DNA from: an uncultured Pelagibacteraceae bacterium
GTDB lineage: Bacteria; Pseudomonadota; Alphaproteobacteria; Pelagibacterales; Pelagibacteraceae
Direction: 5' to 3'
NCBI GenBank assembly: GCA_902517175.1
Contig: CABYBM010000007.1
Location: 1 to 38,952, forward strand
Length of the DNA: 38,952 nt
The position numbers and the translations under genes are program-made. The notes under the pieces were generated by a model. It saw only the letters and a list, made by a program, of their open reading frames with translations, was not told where the DNA came from and ran no database searches. Shown here one piece after another: positions 24,695 through 33,785 of the stretch (the stretch's first letter is position 1; each line of letters begins with the position of its first letter).

Positions 24695-26382
24695 TGAATA
24701 AATCTAAATCAAATTTGACAATAGAGGATAATGAAAATGATTTTATACATAAAAAAAAAAAATCTGGACTAAATATTCAGTTTAACAGAGTAGCCTTTAT
24801 TTTTTTTATTTTTTTTTTAATTTATACAATTTACTCTATTCATTTAATCAAACTTGGTACCCGCTATTCAAAAGTAGAAAAAAAAAATACTCCATTAATT
24901 AATGAGAAGCTTTATAGAGCTGATATTGTGGATACCAACGGTAATTATTTAGCAAAAACAGTAAATTCAATTGATATTGGTTTAAAAATATCTGACGTTA
25001 TAAATCCAAAAAAATTATTACTCAGTTTAAATTTAATTTTTCCTAACAAAGATTTTGATGAAATTGAAAAAAAAATGAATCAAAAAAAATTTTTTTATCT
25101 TGAGAAAAAAGTCTCAGAGAAAAATTATGAAAAATTGATGAAACTTGGAGACAAGTCTTTGAAACCTGAGGAAAAGGTTTTGAGGATTTACCCACAAAAA
25201 AATCTTTTTAGCCACATTATTGGTCAAATAGATAATGATAATATTGGAATTTCTGGACTAGAGAAATCTTTAAATGAGCTTTTAATAAAATCTAGAAAAC
25301 CCATCAGGCTGACAGTAGACAAAGATTTACAATTTCTAATTCGGGAAGAATTAATCAAATATCAAGAAATTTTTAAAAGTAAAGGCAGTGCCTCAATTTT
25401 AATGGATATCCATAATGGAAATATTTTATCTATTGTTTCCTTGCCTGACTTTGATCCTAATGAAAGACAAAATTTAAATGATGCAAGTTACATAAATAGA
25501 GTAACAAAAGGAACCTATGAGTTGGGTTCAGTTTTTAAGGCATTTACATTTGCAAGTGCGTTAAATGAAAAATTAATTAAACCAGAAACTGAATTTTTAA
25601 ATCTTCCAAAATCAATCAATTGTTATGGTTTTCCAATAAGAGAATATGATAATGAAATTCCATCTGATTTAACTGCAGAACAAATCTTTGTGAGATCTGG
25701 AAATATTGGTTCAGTAAGAATCGCCCAAAAGGTTGGTCCAGAAAAATTCAAGTCATTTTTGCAACAAATAGGTGTTCTGAGTGATATTCAGTTTGATATA
25801 GAAGAGGTGGCACCACAAAAAAATTATAATTTTGGAAAATGTAAACTAGCAACAGCATCTTTTGGTCATGGTGTAGCCACTACAATTCTCCAACTCGCGA
25901 AAGGTTATGCAATTTTATCTAATGGTGGTTACGACATAAATCCAACTCTTGTTGATAATAATCTTAATAAAAATACCAAGAAAAAAAAATTATTAAATGA
26001 CGGTGTTTCAGAACAGGTTGTAAATGCTCTTAGAAAAATAGTTAGTACAGAAGAGGGCACCGCAAAATTTGCAGATGTAGAATATTTTGAAATAGGTGGA
26101 AAAACTGGAACAGCAGATCAACCTAAAGATGGAGCATACTCACAAGCAAAAATAAATACTTTTGCATCTATATTCCCTACTTCAAATCCTCAATATGTAT
26201 TTATAGTGATGTTAGATACTCCACAAAAAGCGAAAGATTACTATTATAAATACAGACATAGAAAAGGTGGATGGAAAGGAACTTTATATAACACTGCTGG
26301 CTGGACTTCCGTGGAAGTAGCAGGAAAGATTATAGATAAAGTTGGGCCCATTTTAGCCACAAAATATATAGAAATTAAATAA
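24694..26382 (+). CDS. ftsI: Septal peptidoglycan transpeptidase FtsI (PBP3)
   Basis: Class B penicillin-binding protein that cross-links septal peptidoglycan with FtsW. One TM helix (about 29-50) anchors it; a dimerisation/pedestal domain follows (~60-200). The transpeptidase domain holds the three motifs: S-x-x-K in GSVFKAFT (~278), S-x-N in RSGNIGS (~333) and K-T-G in GGKTGTADQP (~469). At 562 aa it is full length. The start overlaps the ftsL stop by one base, and the murE/F gene starts 2 nt after its end. Confidence 0.96.
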   Translation: MNKSKSNLTIEDNENDFIHKKKKSGLNIQFNRVAFIFFIFFLIYTIYSIHLIKLGTRYSKVEKKNTPLINEKLYRADIVDTNGNYLAKTVNSIDIGLKISDVINPKKLLLSLNLIFPNKDFDEIEKKMNQKKFFYLEKKVSEKNYEKLMKLGDKSLKPEEKVLRIYPQKNLFSHIIGQIDNDNIGISGLEKSLNELLIKSRKPIRLTVDKDLQFLIREELIKYQEIFKSKGSASILMDIHNGNILSIVSLPDFDPNERQNLNDASYINRVTKGTYELGSVFKAFTFASALNEKLIKPETEFLNLPKSINCYGFPIREYDNEIPSDLTAEQIFVRSGNIGSVRIAQKVGPEKFKSFLQQIGVLSDIQFDIEEVAPQKNYNFGKCKLATASFGHGVATTILQLAKGYAILSNGGYDINPTLVDNNLNKNTKKKKLLNDGVSEQVVNALRKIVSTEEGTAKFADVEYFEIGGKTGTADQPKDGAYSQAKINTFASIFPTSNPQYVFIVMLDTPQKAKDYYYKYRHRKGGWKGTLYNTAGWTSVEVAGKIIDKVGPILATKYIEIK

Positions 26383-26384
26383 TC

Positions 26385-29222
26385 ATGCGTTTAGGGGATC
26401 ACTTCCAAAAAATAAAAAAAAAATATCATAAAACTTTTTTTTCTGGGATTTGTTTTGATCATAGGAAAATAAAAAAAAATTATATTTTTTTTGCAATAAA
26501 AGGAAATAATTTAGATGGTAATAATTTCATACCATTAGTTATAAAAAAAGGTTGTAAAATAATTGTTACCGAGAAAAATTTTGATGAATGGAAAAATGGA
26601 GTTTTATATATCAACACAAAAAATATTAGAAAATTATTAGCTCAAATTTCGTTTAGTGTATTTAAAAAAAAACCAAAGAACCTAATTGCTGTTACTGGTA
26701 CAAATGGTAAATCTTCAGTTTCAGATTTTTATTATCAAATTTTACGTCTCAAAAATAAAAAAGTTGCTTCTATAGGAACACTAGGAGTGAGATCAAAAAA
26801 CTTTAATTTAAATTTATTAAATACCACTATTGATCCTATTTATTTAGGAAAAATTTTAAACGAATTAAAAAAAAGAAAAATAGAAAATGTAATTATGGAA
26901 GCATCAAGTCATGGGTTACATCAAAATAGATTAGATGGACTATTGTTTAATTCAGCTATATTTACTAATTTATCCCAAGACCATTTAGACTATCATAAAA
27001 ATTTTAAAAATTATCTTAATGCCAAACTTTATTTATTTCAAAATCTAGTAAAAAAAGGTGGATTTATTATAACCGATGACAAAATACCTGAATTAAAAAA
27101 GATTAAAAATATCAGTTTAAAAAAAGAATTAAAATTATTTACCCTTAAAAATAAATTTTTCCAAATTGTATCCCATAGTTATAAAAATGAAACTCAAATA
27201 TTAAAAATAAAACACGAAAACTTTATACATAAAATAAGAGTTAATCTTGTAGGAAAAATTCAATTAAAAAATATTTTGATGGCTATTATAGCAGCTTCAA
27301 AAAGTAATTTAGATTTAAAAAAAATATTTAGTGTTATTCCTAGACTATCTTCTGTTGAGGGTAGATTTGAAAAAATAGGAAAAATTAAAAATAAATCTTT
27401 AGTATTCCTTGATTACGCTCATACACCAGATGCCTTACAAACTTGTATTCTAAATATTAGAGAACAATTCCCTGATAAGCATATTTCTTTGCTCTTTGGA
27501 TGTGGTGGTGACAGAGATAAAGGTAAAAGATCAAAAATGGGCAAAATAGCTGATAAATATGCGAATAAAATTTATCTTACTGATGATAATCCAAGACATG
27601 AAAGGCCTAAGAAAATTAGAAATGAGATTAAAAGGGGTATAAAAAAAAGTCAAATTATTGAAATTTCTAATAGAAAAGAAGCAATTGTAAAAGCAATAAA
27701 TAACTTAAAGACAGGAAATGTTTTAATCGTTGCAGGCAAAGGTCATGAAAAAATTCAGCAGATTGGAAATAGACAAGTTGTTTTATCAGATAGGAAAATA
27801 ATTTTAAGCTCAATTAAAAAAAAGAATTTTAAATTATCTAAAAATTTAAAATTAAACATTATTAATGAAAGATTTGATCAAAATATTCTTTCATCTAAAT
27901 CGGTAATTAATAAAGCTAGTATAAACTCCAAGAGTGTTAAAAAAAATGATATTTTTTTTGCAATTAAAGGAAAAAAAAATGATGGTAATAAATTTGTTGA
28001 ACAAGTAATTCAAAAAAAGGCATCAATAGCTGTAGTAAATAAAATTCAAAAGAAACTAGCTATTAATAAACAAGCAAGCTCAATAAACCCTTTAGGTTTG
28101 CTTACAGAAACCGCAAAAATTTTTAGGAAAAATATTTCTACAAATATTATTGCCATAACAGGCAGTTGTGGAAAAACTTCTCTAAAGGAATTGTTGGGTA
28201 ACACCTTAAATAAAGTATCTAAGACAACAATTTCTCCAAAATCATATAATAATAAATATGGTGTTCCCTTAAGTCTTTTTAATATAAATCAAAATGATGA
28301 TTATGGCGTTATTGAAGTTGGAATGGATAAAAAAGGAGAAATAGATCAACTCTCAAAAATTATTCAACCTGATATAAGTGTAATCACAAATATTAACTAC
28401 GCGCATGCCAAAAATTTTAAAAACATAAGACAAATAGCTTTAGCAAAAGCTGAAATAATTAATAATACTAAAGATAATGGCTATGTAGTCCTTAACGCTG
28501 ATGATGCTTTTTTTGGTTTACATAAGAAAATAGCACATAAAAAGAGAATCAAAGTATTATCTTTTGGAATAAACAATCAATATGCAGATATTAAATTACA
28601 CAATATTATAAAATTCAAAAAAAAATATAAAATCTGTATTAAAATAAATAAAATTAAAAAAAATTTTATAGTTTCAAATGATTTTCAAAATCATATTTAT
28701 AATATCTTGGCAGCGCTAACTGTTAAAAGTGTTTTTTTTAATATTTTCAAATTAGATAAAAATATATTTCTAAATTTTAGAACTCCAGAGGGAAGGGGAG
28801 ATATAACTAAAATTAAAGTGAATAAAAAAATTATAAACTTAATTGATGAAAGTTATAATTCAAATCCATTATCTTTAAAGACTGCAATATTAAATTATGA
28901 TAAGATCAAAACAAAAAATGCTAAAAAGTATCTCATACTTGGTGACATGTTAGAGCTGGGGCATCATTCAAAAAAACTTCATGAATCTATAGCACCAGTA
29001 ATTAATAGAACAAATATTGATAAAGTTTTTGTTAAAGGAAAGGAAATCTCTTTATTGTATAATAAAATTTCTAATCTTAAAAAAGGTTCAGTTTTAAGAA
29101 ATAAATTGCAAATAAACGATCTAATTGAAAATAACTTTGATAATGATGATTTCTTGATGATAAAGGCCTCAAATGCGACAGGTTTCAATAAGATAGTAAA
29201 AGAATTAAAAGGTACAAATTAA
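26385..29222 (+). CDS. murE/murF: Bifunctional MurE-MurF ligase fusion
   Basis: One 945-aa frame joins two normally separate cytosolic ligases. Residues 1 to about 480 are MurE, which adds meso-diaminopimelate to UDP-MurNAc-L-Ala-D-Glu: the ATP loop is TGTNGKSS (~105), then MEASSHGL, and DNPRHERP (~405) carries the DNPR motif of DAP-specific enzymes. From about 495 on it is MurF, which adds D-Ala-D-Ala: SINSKSVKKNDIFFAIKG, ATP loop TGSCGKTSLKE (~590), VIEVGMDKKGEIDQL, and DESYNSNPLSLK (~825). There is no stop or shift at the junction. Fused MurE-MurF proteins are known from a few other bacteria. mraY starts at the very next base after the stop. Confidence 0.94.
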   Translation: MRLGDHFQKIKKKYHKTFFSGICFDHRKIKKNYIFFAIKGNNLDGNNFIPLVIKKGCKIIVTEKNFDEWKNGVLYINTKNIRKLLAQISFSVFKKKPKNLIAVTGTNGKSSVSDFYYQILRLKNKKVASIGTLGVRSKNFNLNLLNTTIDPIYLGKILNELKKRKIENVIMEASSHGLHQNRLDGLLFNSAIFTNLSQDHLDYHKNFKNYLNAKLYLFQNLVKKGGFIITDDKIPELKKIKNISLKKELKLFTLKNKFFQIVSHSYKNETQILKIKHENFIHKIRVNLVGKIQLKNILMAIIAASKSNLDLKKIFSVIPRLSSVEGRFEKIGKIKNKSLVFLDYAHTPDALQTCILNIREQFPDKHISLLFGCGGDRDKGKRSKMGKIADKYANKIYLTDDNPRHERPKKIRNEIKRGIKKSQIIEISNRKEAIVKAINNLKTGNVLIVAGKGHEKIQQIGNRQVVLSDRKIILSSIKKKNFKLSKNLKLNIINERFDQNILSSKSVINKASINSKSVKKNDIFFAIKGKKNDGNKFVEQVIQKKASIAVVNKIQKKLAINKQASSINPLGLLTETAKIFRKNISTNIIAITGSCGKTSLKELLGNTLNKVSKTTISPKSYNNKYGVPLSLFNINQNDDYGVIEVGMDKKGEIDQLSKIIQPDISVITNINYAHAKNFKNIRQIALAKAEIINNTKDNGYVVLNADDAFFGLHKKIAHKKRIKVLSFGINNQYADIKLHNIIKFKKKYKICIKINKIKKNFIVSNDFQNHIYNILAALTVKSVFFNIFKLDKNIFLNFRTPEGRGDITKIKVNKKIINLIDESYNSNPLSLKTAILNYDKIKTKNAKKYLILGDMLELGHHSKKLHESIAPVINRTNIDKVFVKGKEISLLYNKISNLKKGSVLRNKLQINDLIENNFDNDDFLMIKASNATGFNKIVKELKGTN

Positions 29223-30308
29223 ATGCTTTATCAATTTTTACTTAACTTTGTTGATACATTTGGTTTTTTAAATGTTTTCAAATACATCACTTTTAGAACT
29301 GGATTGTCTCTATTTACATCATTAGCTATTGTCCTAATTATTGGTGGACCTTTTATTAATTATTTTTCTAGCCAAAAAATTTTAAATCCTATTCGAGATG
29401 ATGGGCCTGAAGAGCACATTGTAAAAAAAATTGGAACACCAACAATGGGTGGTGTAATTATTTTAATAGGTTTATTAGTTTCAGTTTTGTGTTGGGGGGA
29501 CTTAAAAAATATAAATATTCTTTTTTGTATTTATATTGCTATTTCGTTTGGTGTTTTAGGTGCTTTTGATGATTATAAAAAAATTAAACATAGCAATTCT
29601 TCTGGTGTCTCATCAAAATTTAAAATAATTTCTCAGATTATTTTAGCAATTATAGGAGTCTGTTTTTTTGTTTATTATGTAGAGAATCAGAATATAACAA
29701 ACTTATATTTTCCATTCTTTAAAAACTTAATTATTAATTTGGGATGGTTCTTTATACCATTTGCTGTGTTTGTTTTAATTGGTTCATCTAATGCAGTAAA
29801 TCTAACTGATGGTTTGGATGGGTTAGCAACAGTTCCAGTTATTCTGGTTGCAGGATGTTTTGCGTTTATAAGCTATGTAACTGGTAACATTGTTTTTTCT
29901 GATTACTTACAAATACCATATATTGAAGGTACAGGTGAAATCTCAATTTTCTGTGGAGCTATCATAGGATCGTGCTTAGGCTTTCTTTGGTTTAATGCTC
30001 CACCTGCTAAAATTTTTATGGGAGATACTGGTTCTTTGTCTTTAGGAGGATCTCTTGGAGCAGTTGGAATAATAACTAAACATGAAATTGTTCTTGCAAT
30101 TACAGGTGGACTTTTTGTGCTCGAAGCAGTTTCAGTGATGGTTCAAGTTATTTCCTTTAAATTAACTGGAAAAAGAATTTTTAGAATGGCACCAATTCAT
30201 CACCACTTTGAAAAGAAGGGTTGGCCAGAGTCGACAGTTGTAATAAGATTTTGGATTATCTCTATCATTTTAGCAATGATAGGATTAGCGACCTTAAAGT
30301 TAAGATAA
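29223..30308 (+). CDS. mraY: Phospho-N-acetylmuramoyl-pentapeptide transferase MraY
   Basis: Integral membrane enzyme that transfers phospho-MurNAc-pentapeptide to undecaprenyl phosphate, forming lipid I. About ten TM helices are apparent in 361 aa, the usual length. Signatures: GTPTMGGVIIL (~77), GAFDDYKKIKH (~115, catalytic Asp pair), NAVNLTDGLDGLA (~192), FMGDTGSLSLGG (~266) and the cytosolic HHHFEKKGWPE (~326). It starts directly after the murE/F stop and its TAA overlaps the murD ATG by one base. Confidence 0.97.
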   Translation: MLYQFLLNFVDTFGFLNVFKYITFRTGLSLFTSLAIVLIIGGPFINYFSSQKILNPIRDDGPEEHIVKKIGTPTMGGVIILIGLLVSVLCWGDLKNINILFCIYIAISFGVLGAFDDYKKIKHSNSSGVSSKFKIISQIILAIIGVCFFVYYVENQNITNLYFPFFKNLIINLGWFFIPFAVFVLIGSSNAVNLTDGLDGLATVPVILVAGCFAFISYVTGNIVFSDYLQIPYIEGTGEISIFCGAIIGSCLGFLWFNAPPAKIFMGDTGSLSLGGSLGAVGIITKHEIVLAITGGLFVLEAVSVMVQVISFKLTGKRIFRMAPIHHHFEKKGWPESTVVIRFWIISIILAMIGLATLKLR

Positions 30309-31606
30309 TGAAAAAAATCAATAATATTTTTTTAAAAAAAAAAATATTAATTTATGGGTTGGGCAAAAGTGGAATATCTACTTATAATTTTTTAAAGCAA
30401 AAAGCTGAAATATACTTGTTTGATGATAATCTTCTAAATAATTTCAGACTTAACAAAAAAAGTCTTAGCTTTAGTAAAATACTTAAAAATGATTTTGATT
30501 TTATCATAATAAGCCCAGGTATAGACTCTTCCAAATGCAGATTATCAAAATATTTAAAGCAAAATTATTCTAAAATTTATACAGATCTTGACGTTTTTTA
30601 CTCATTTTTTAAAAATGATAGCGTTACAATCACAGGCACTAATGGGAAATCGACTACTGCAAAACTTTTATATGATGTTTTAAGAGACCAAAAAAAAGAT
30701 GTTAGGCTTGTAGGAAATATTGGAAATCCCGCTCTCTCTGAAAAAAAAATTACAAAAAAAACTTTTTTTGTAATAGAAGCATCTTCTTATCAGCTTGATT
30801 ATAGTAAAATTTTTAAATCAAAATACTCAGTTATTCTGAATATTACACCTGATCACATTGAAAGGCACAAAAGTTTTAAAAATTACATAGAAGCTAAATT
30901 TAGTTTATTAAATTCGCAAACTAAACAATCTGTAGCTTTTGTAAAAGAAAATGATCCTGTTATCAAAAAAAAATTGAGAAAGAAAATGTACAAACAAAAA
31001 ATTATTAAAATAGATACTTCTAACATCCCCACATTATTTAAAAAAATTAGTAATAAGTATTTCTTATCATTTGGTAATAGAGAAAATTTAATTTTTGTTC
31101 TAAAAATATGCCAAGTTCTTAAACTTAAGAAAGAAAAAATAATAAAAATAATAAATAAATTTAAAGGATTGAAATATCGGCAACAAATAGTTTTTAATAA
31201 CAACAATTTAACTATAATTAATGATTCAAAATCTACTAGTTTAGCTTCATCAGAAAATCTTCTTAAAAACCTTAAAAGTGTTTATTGGATATTGTGTGGA
31301 ATACCAAAGAAAGGTGACAAATTTAATCTTACAAAATCTCAATGTAAAAATTTTAGGATCTATATATTTGGTAATTATTATAAACAGTTTAGAAAAAATT
31401 TTAAGAATAAATTATTAACAAAAAAGTTTAATAATTTAAAACATATACTTAATCAAATATTTCTAGAAATTAAAAACAATAAAAGAAAAAAATATATAAT
31501 TTTATTTAGTCCAGCAGGAGCATCATTTGACAATTTTAAAAACTTTGAGGAAAGAGGTTTTTATTTTAATCAAACAATTAAAAAATATTTAAATGCAAAA
31601 CGATAG
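30308..31606 (+). CDS. murD: UDP-N-acetylmuramoyl-L-alanine:D-glutamate ligase MurD
   Basis: Cytosolic ATP-dependent ligase that adds D-Glu to UDP-MurNAc-L-Ala. I start it at ATG 30308, which overlaps the mraY stop by one base, rather than at the track's 30221, which would run 88 nt back into mraY in another frame. The resulting 432 aa matches the family. Motifs: ILIYGLGKSGIS (~13), ATP loop TGTNGKSTTAK (~112), IEASSYQLDY (~157), NITPDHIERH (~180) and NDSKSTS (~303). The usual GGxDKG is CGIPKKGDKFN here. Its end overlaps ftsW by 14 nt. Confidence 0.95.
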   Translation: MKKINNIFLKKKILIYGLGKSGISTYNFLKQKAEIYLFDDNLLNNFRLNKKSLSFSKILKNDFDFIIISPGIDSSKCRLSKYLKQNYSKIYTDLDVFYSFFKNDSVTITGTNGKSTTAKLLYDVLRDQKKDVRLVGNIGNPALSEKKITKKTFFVIEASSYQLDYSKIFKSKYSVILNITPDHIERHKSFKNYIEAKFSLLNSQTKQSVAFVKENDPVIKKKLRKKMYKQKIIKIDTSNIPTLFKKISNKYFLSFGNRENLIFVLKICQVLKLKKEKIIKIINKFKGLKYRQQIVFNNNNLTIINDSKSTSLASSENLLKNLKSVYWILCGIPKKGDKFNLTKSQCKNFRIYIFGNYYKQFRKNFKNKLLTKKFNNLKHILNQIFLEIKNNKRKKYIILFSPAGASFDNFKNFEERGFYFNQTIKKYLNAKR

Positions 31607-32714
31607 TTTTCTTTATAAATTTTATTATCAGTGGTGGAAAAATATTGATAAATCTATCTTTTTTATAATTAGTTTATTATTTATTATTGGTCTATTTTTT
31701 TCTTTAGTCTCTACTTCTTTAATAGCCTCTGATAAGCTTGATACAAATAGTTACTTCTTTTTTTTTAAACATCTAATTTATGTTTTAATTGGTATATTTA
31801 TAGTTTTTATATTTTCTTCTTTTAGGAAAGAACAATTAATAAAATATTCAATAATACTTTTTTTTGTTTCCTTACTCTCTTTAGTTTTAGTTCCAATCAT
31901 AGGTATTGAGGTCAAAGGTTCAAAGAGATGGATAGATCTATTTTTCTTACCAAGGTTTCAACCTATCGAAGTTCTAAAGCCTTTTTTGATAGTTTTTTTG
32001 GCCACCATTCTTTGTACTGAAAAAACTAACTTAACGATAAAATACTTATTAACCACTATAACTATTTCAATTATATCTTTTCTACTAATAGTACAGCCAG
32101 ATATAGGTCAAACTTTGTTAGTGGTTTTCTCTTGGTCTGTCTTAATTTTTACATCAGGTATTAGTATATTTATTCTTTTATCTCTTTTCTGTTTAGCTAT
32201 GATTTTACTGACATATTTAATTTTATATGTTCCTAGGTTTGACTATATACAGGGAAGAATTCTCTCTTTTTTCAATAGGGATTCTGGAACTCATAATTTC
32301 CAGTCAGATAAAGCAATAGACTCAATTACCAGTGGAGGTTTTTTTGGTAAAGGAATTGGAGAGGGTATACTCAAAAACAGAGTCCCTGAGGCGCATACAG
32401 ACTATATCATCTCAGTAATTTCAGAGGAATTTGGAGTGGTGACCATAATGTTAATATTATTATTGTTTTTAATTTTCATTTACATGGTTTTTAAAAAAAT
32501 CAGTTTCGAAACAGATGATAGAATTAAATTGATATTAATCGGATCGATAAGCTTAATATTGATGCAAGCAACAATTCATATTGGGGTAAATATAAGACTT
32601 TTTCCAACTACTGGTATGACGTTACCTTTCTTAAGCTACGGAGGCTCATCAATTATAAGTACATCTATATTAGCAGGAATTATATTAAATTTGACCAAAA
32701 GGAAAATAAATTAA
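31593..32714 (+). CDS. ftsW: Septal peptidoglycan glycosyltransferase FtsW
   Basis: SEDS-family polymerase that builds septal glycan strands from lipid II with FtsI. About ten TM helices in 373 aa. Family features: GSKRWIDLFFLPRFQPIEVLKPF (~108-130), QPDIGQTLLV (~168), FGKGIGEGILKNRVPEAHTDYIISVISEEFG (~250-280, with the catalytic-site loop) and the C-terminal GMTLPFLSYGGSSII (~340). It begins inside the 3' end of murD and ends 3 nt before murG. Confidence 0.96.
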   Translation: MQNDSFLYKFYYQWWKNIDKSIFFIISLLFIIGLFFSLVSTSLIASDKLDTNSYFFFFKHLIYVLIGIFIVFIFSSFRKEQLIKYSIILFFVSLLSLVLVPIIGIEVKGSKRWIDLFFLPRFQPIEVLKPFLIVFLATILCTEKTNLTIKYLLTTITISIISFLLIVQPDIGQTLLVVFSWSVLIFTSGISIFILLSLFCLAMILLTYLILYVPRFDYIQGRILSFFNRDSGTHNFQSDKAIDSITSGGFFGKGIGEGILKNRVPEAHTDYIISVISEEFGVVTIMLILLLFLIFIYMVFKKISFETDDRIKLILIGSISLILMQATIHIGVNIRLFPTTGMTLPFLSYGGSSIISTSILAGIILNLTKRKIN

Positions 32715-32717
32715 TTA

Positions 32718-33785
32718 ATGAGAAAAAAAATTTTGATAACTACTGGTGGATCAGGTGGACATGTATTACCAGCTTTAACAATTTATGATCATTTAAAAAA
32801 TGAACATGACTTATTGATTTCAAGTGATCAAAGAGGATTGAAATACTTTGAAACAGAAAAGCGTGAACCTTTTATAATTGATACTCCAAAACTAAATATC
32901 TCTATTTTTTTTCCTTTTGTAATTTTTAAAATATTTTTGTTAATAATTAAATCTTTAAGTATTTTAAAAAAAGAGAAAATATCTATTTTAGTTTCAACTG
33001 GTGGATATATGTCATTACCATTATGTATTGCTGCAAAAATATTAGGTATTAAAATATATTTAATCGAGCCAAATATGGTTTTAGGGAGAGCAAATAGATT
33101 TTTTCTAAAATTTTCAAAAATTATTATTGGATACTCAAAAAATATAAATGGTTTTCCTAAAAATTTTCAGAATAAATTAAGAATTCTTAAACCCATAGTT
33201 AGAAAAAAATATTATGAGGAACTAATGAACTTTCAAGATACAAAGTTATTTACTATTACTATTATTGGTGGCAGCCAGGGTGCCAAAATATTTGATAATT
33301 TATTACATCAGACTTTAGCAAAAGTTTCTAAAAGAGTTAAAATAAAAGTTATTCAACAAACGAGTGACAGTAATCAAAATTTTCTTATAAATTTTTATAA
33401 AGAAAATAAAATTGAAAATCATGTTTTTGTATTTGAAAAAGATCTCAATAAACTGTTAATTAAATCAGATCTTTGTATTACAAGGGGTGGTGCCTCAAGT
33501 TTAGCAGAATTATCGTTGTTAAAAGTGCCATTTATATCCATTCCTCTTCCATCAGCTATGGATAACCATCAATATGAAAACGCAAAATTTTATGAGGCTG
33601 AAAATGCTTGTTGGATTATAAATCAAAAAGATTTCGAAAAACAAAATTTCGAAGATCTTTTGCTCAAAATAATTAAAAATAAAGAGGAATATTTGATTAA
33701 AAAAAAGAATTTAGAAAATTTAAATTATCAAAATACATGGAATAATGTTAATCAAAATTTATTATCAATTTTAAATGAAAATTAA
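32718..33785 (+). CDS. murG: Lipid II synthase MurG
   Basis: Membrane-associated GT-B glycosyltransferase that adds GlcNAc from UDP-GlcNAc to lipid I. The N-terminal loop TGGSGGHVLPAL (~8-19), STGGYMSLPLCIAAK (~94), the central IGGSQGAKIFDNLL (~182) and the donor-binding CITRGGASSLAELSLLKVP (~254) identify it, and the 355-aa length is normal. Its last 11 nt overlap murC, consistent with coupled translation of the cytosolic and membrane steps. Confidence 0.96.
   Translation: MRKKILITTGGSGGHVLPALTIYDHLKNEHDLLISSDQRGLKYFETEKREPFIIDTPKLNISIFFPFVIFKIFLLIIKSLSILKKEKISILVSTGGYMSLPLCIAAKILGIKIYLIEPNMVLGRANRFFLKFSKIIIGYSKNINGFPKNFQNKLRILKPIVRKKYYEELMNFQDTKLFTITIIGGSQGAKIFDNLLHQTLAKVSKRVKIKVIQQTSDSNQNFLINFYKENKIENHVFVFEKDLNKLLIKSDLCITRGGASSLAELSLLKVPFISIPLPSAMDNHQYENAKFYEAENACWIINQKDFEKQNFEDLLLKIIKNKEEYLIKKKNLENLNYQNTWNNVNQNLLSILNEN

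Noticed and set aside
30221-30307. Extended N-terminus of the murD ORF
   Set aside because: These 29 codons overlap mraY in another frame and do not resemble MurD; ATG 30308 with a one-base overlap fits the family length.
30883-31206. 107-aa minus-strand ORF
   Set aside because: Antisense to murD; its hydrophobic composition comes from reading Lys-rich codons on the opposite strand.
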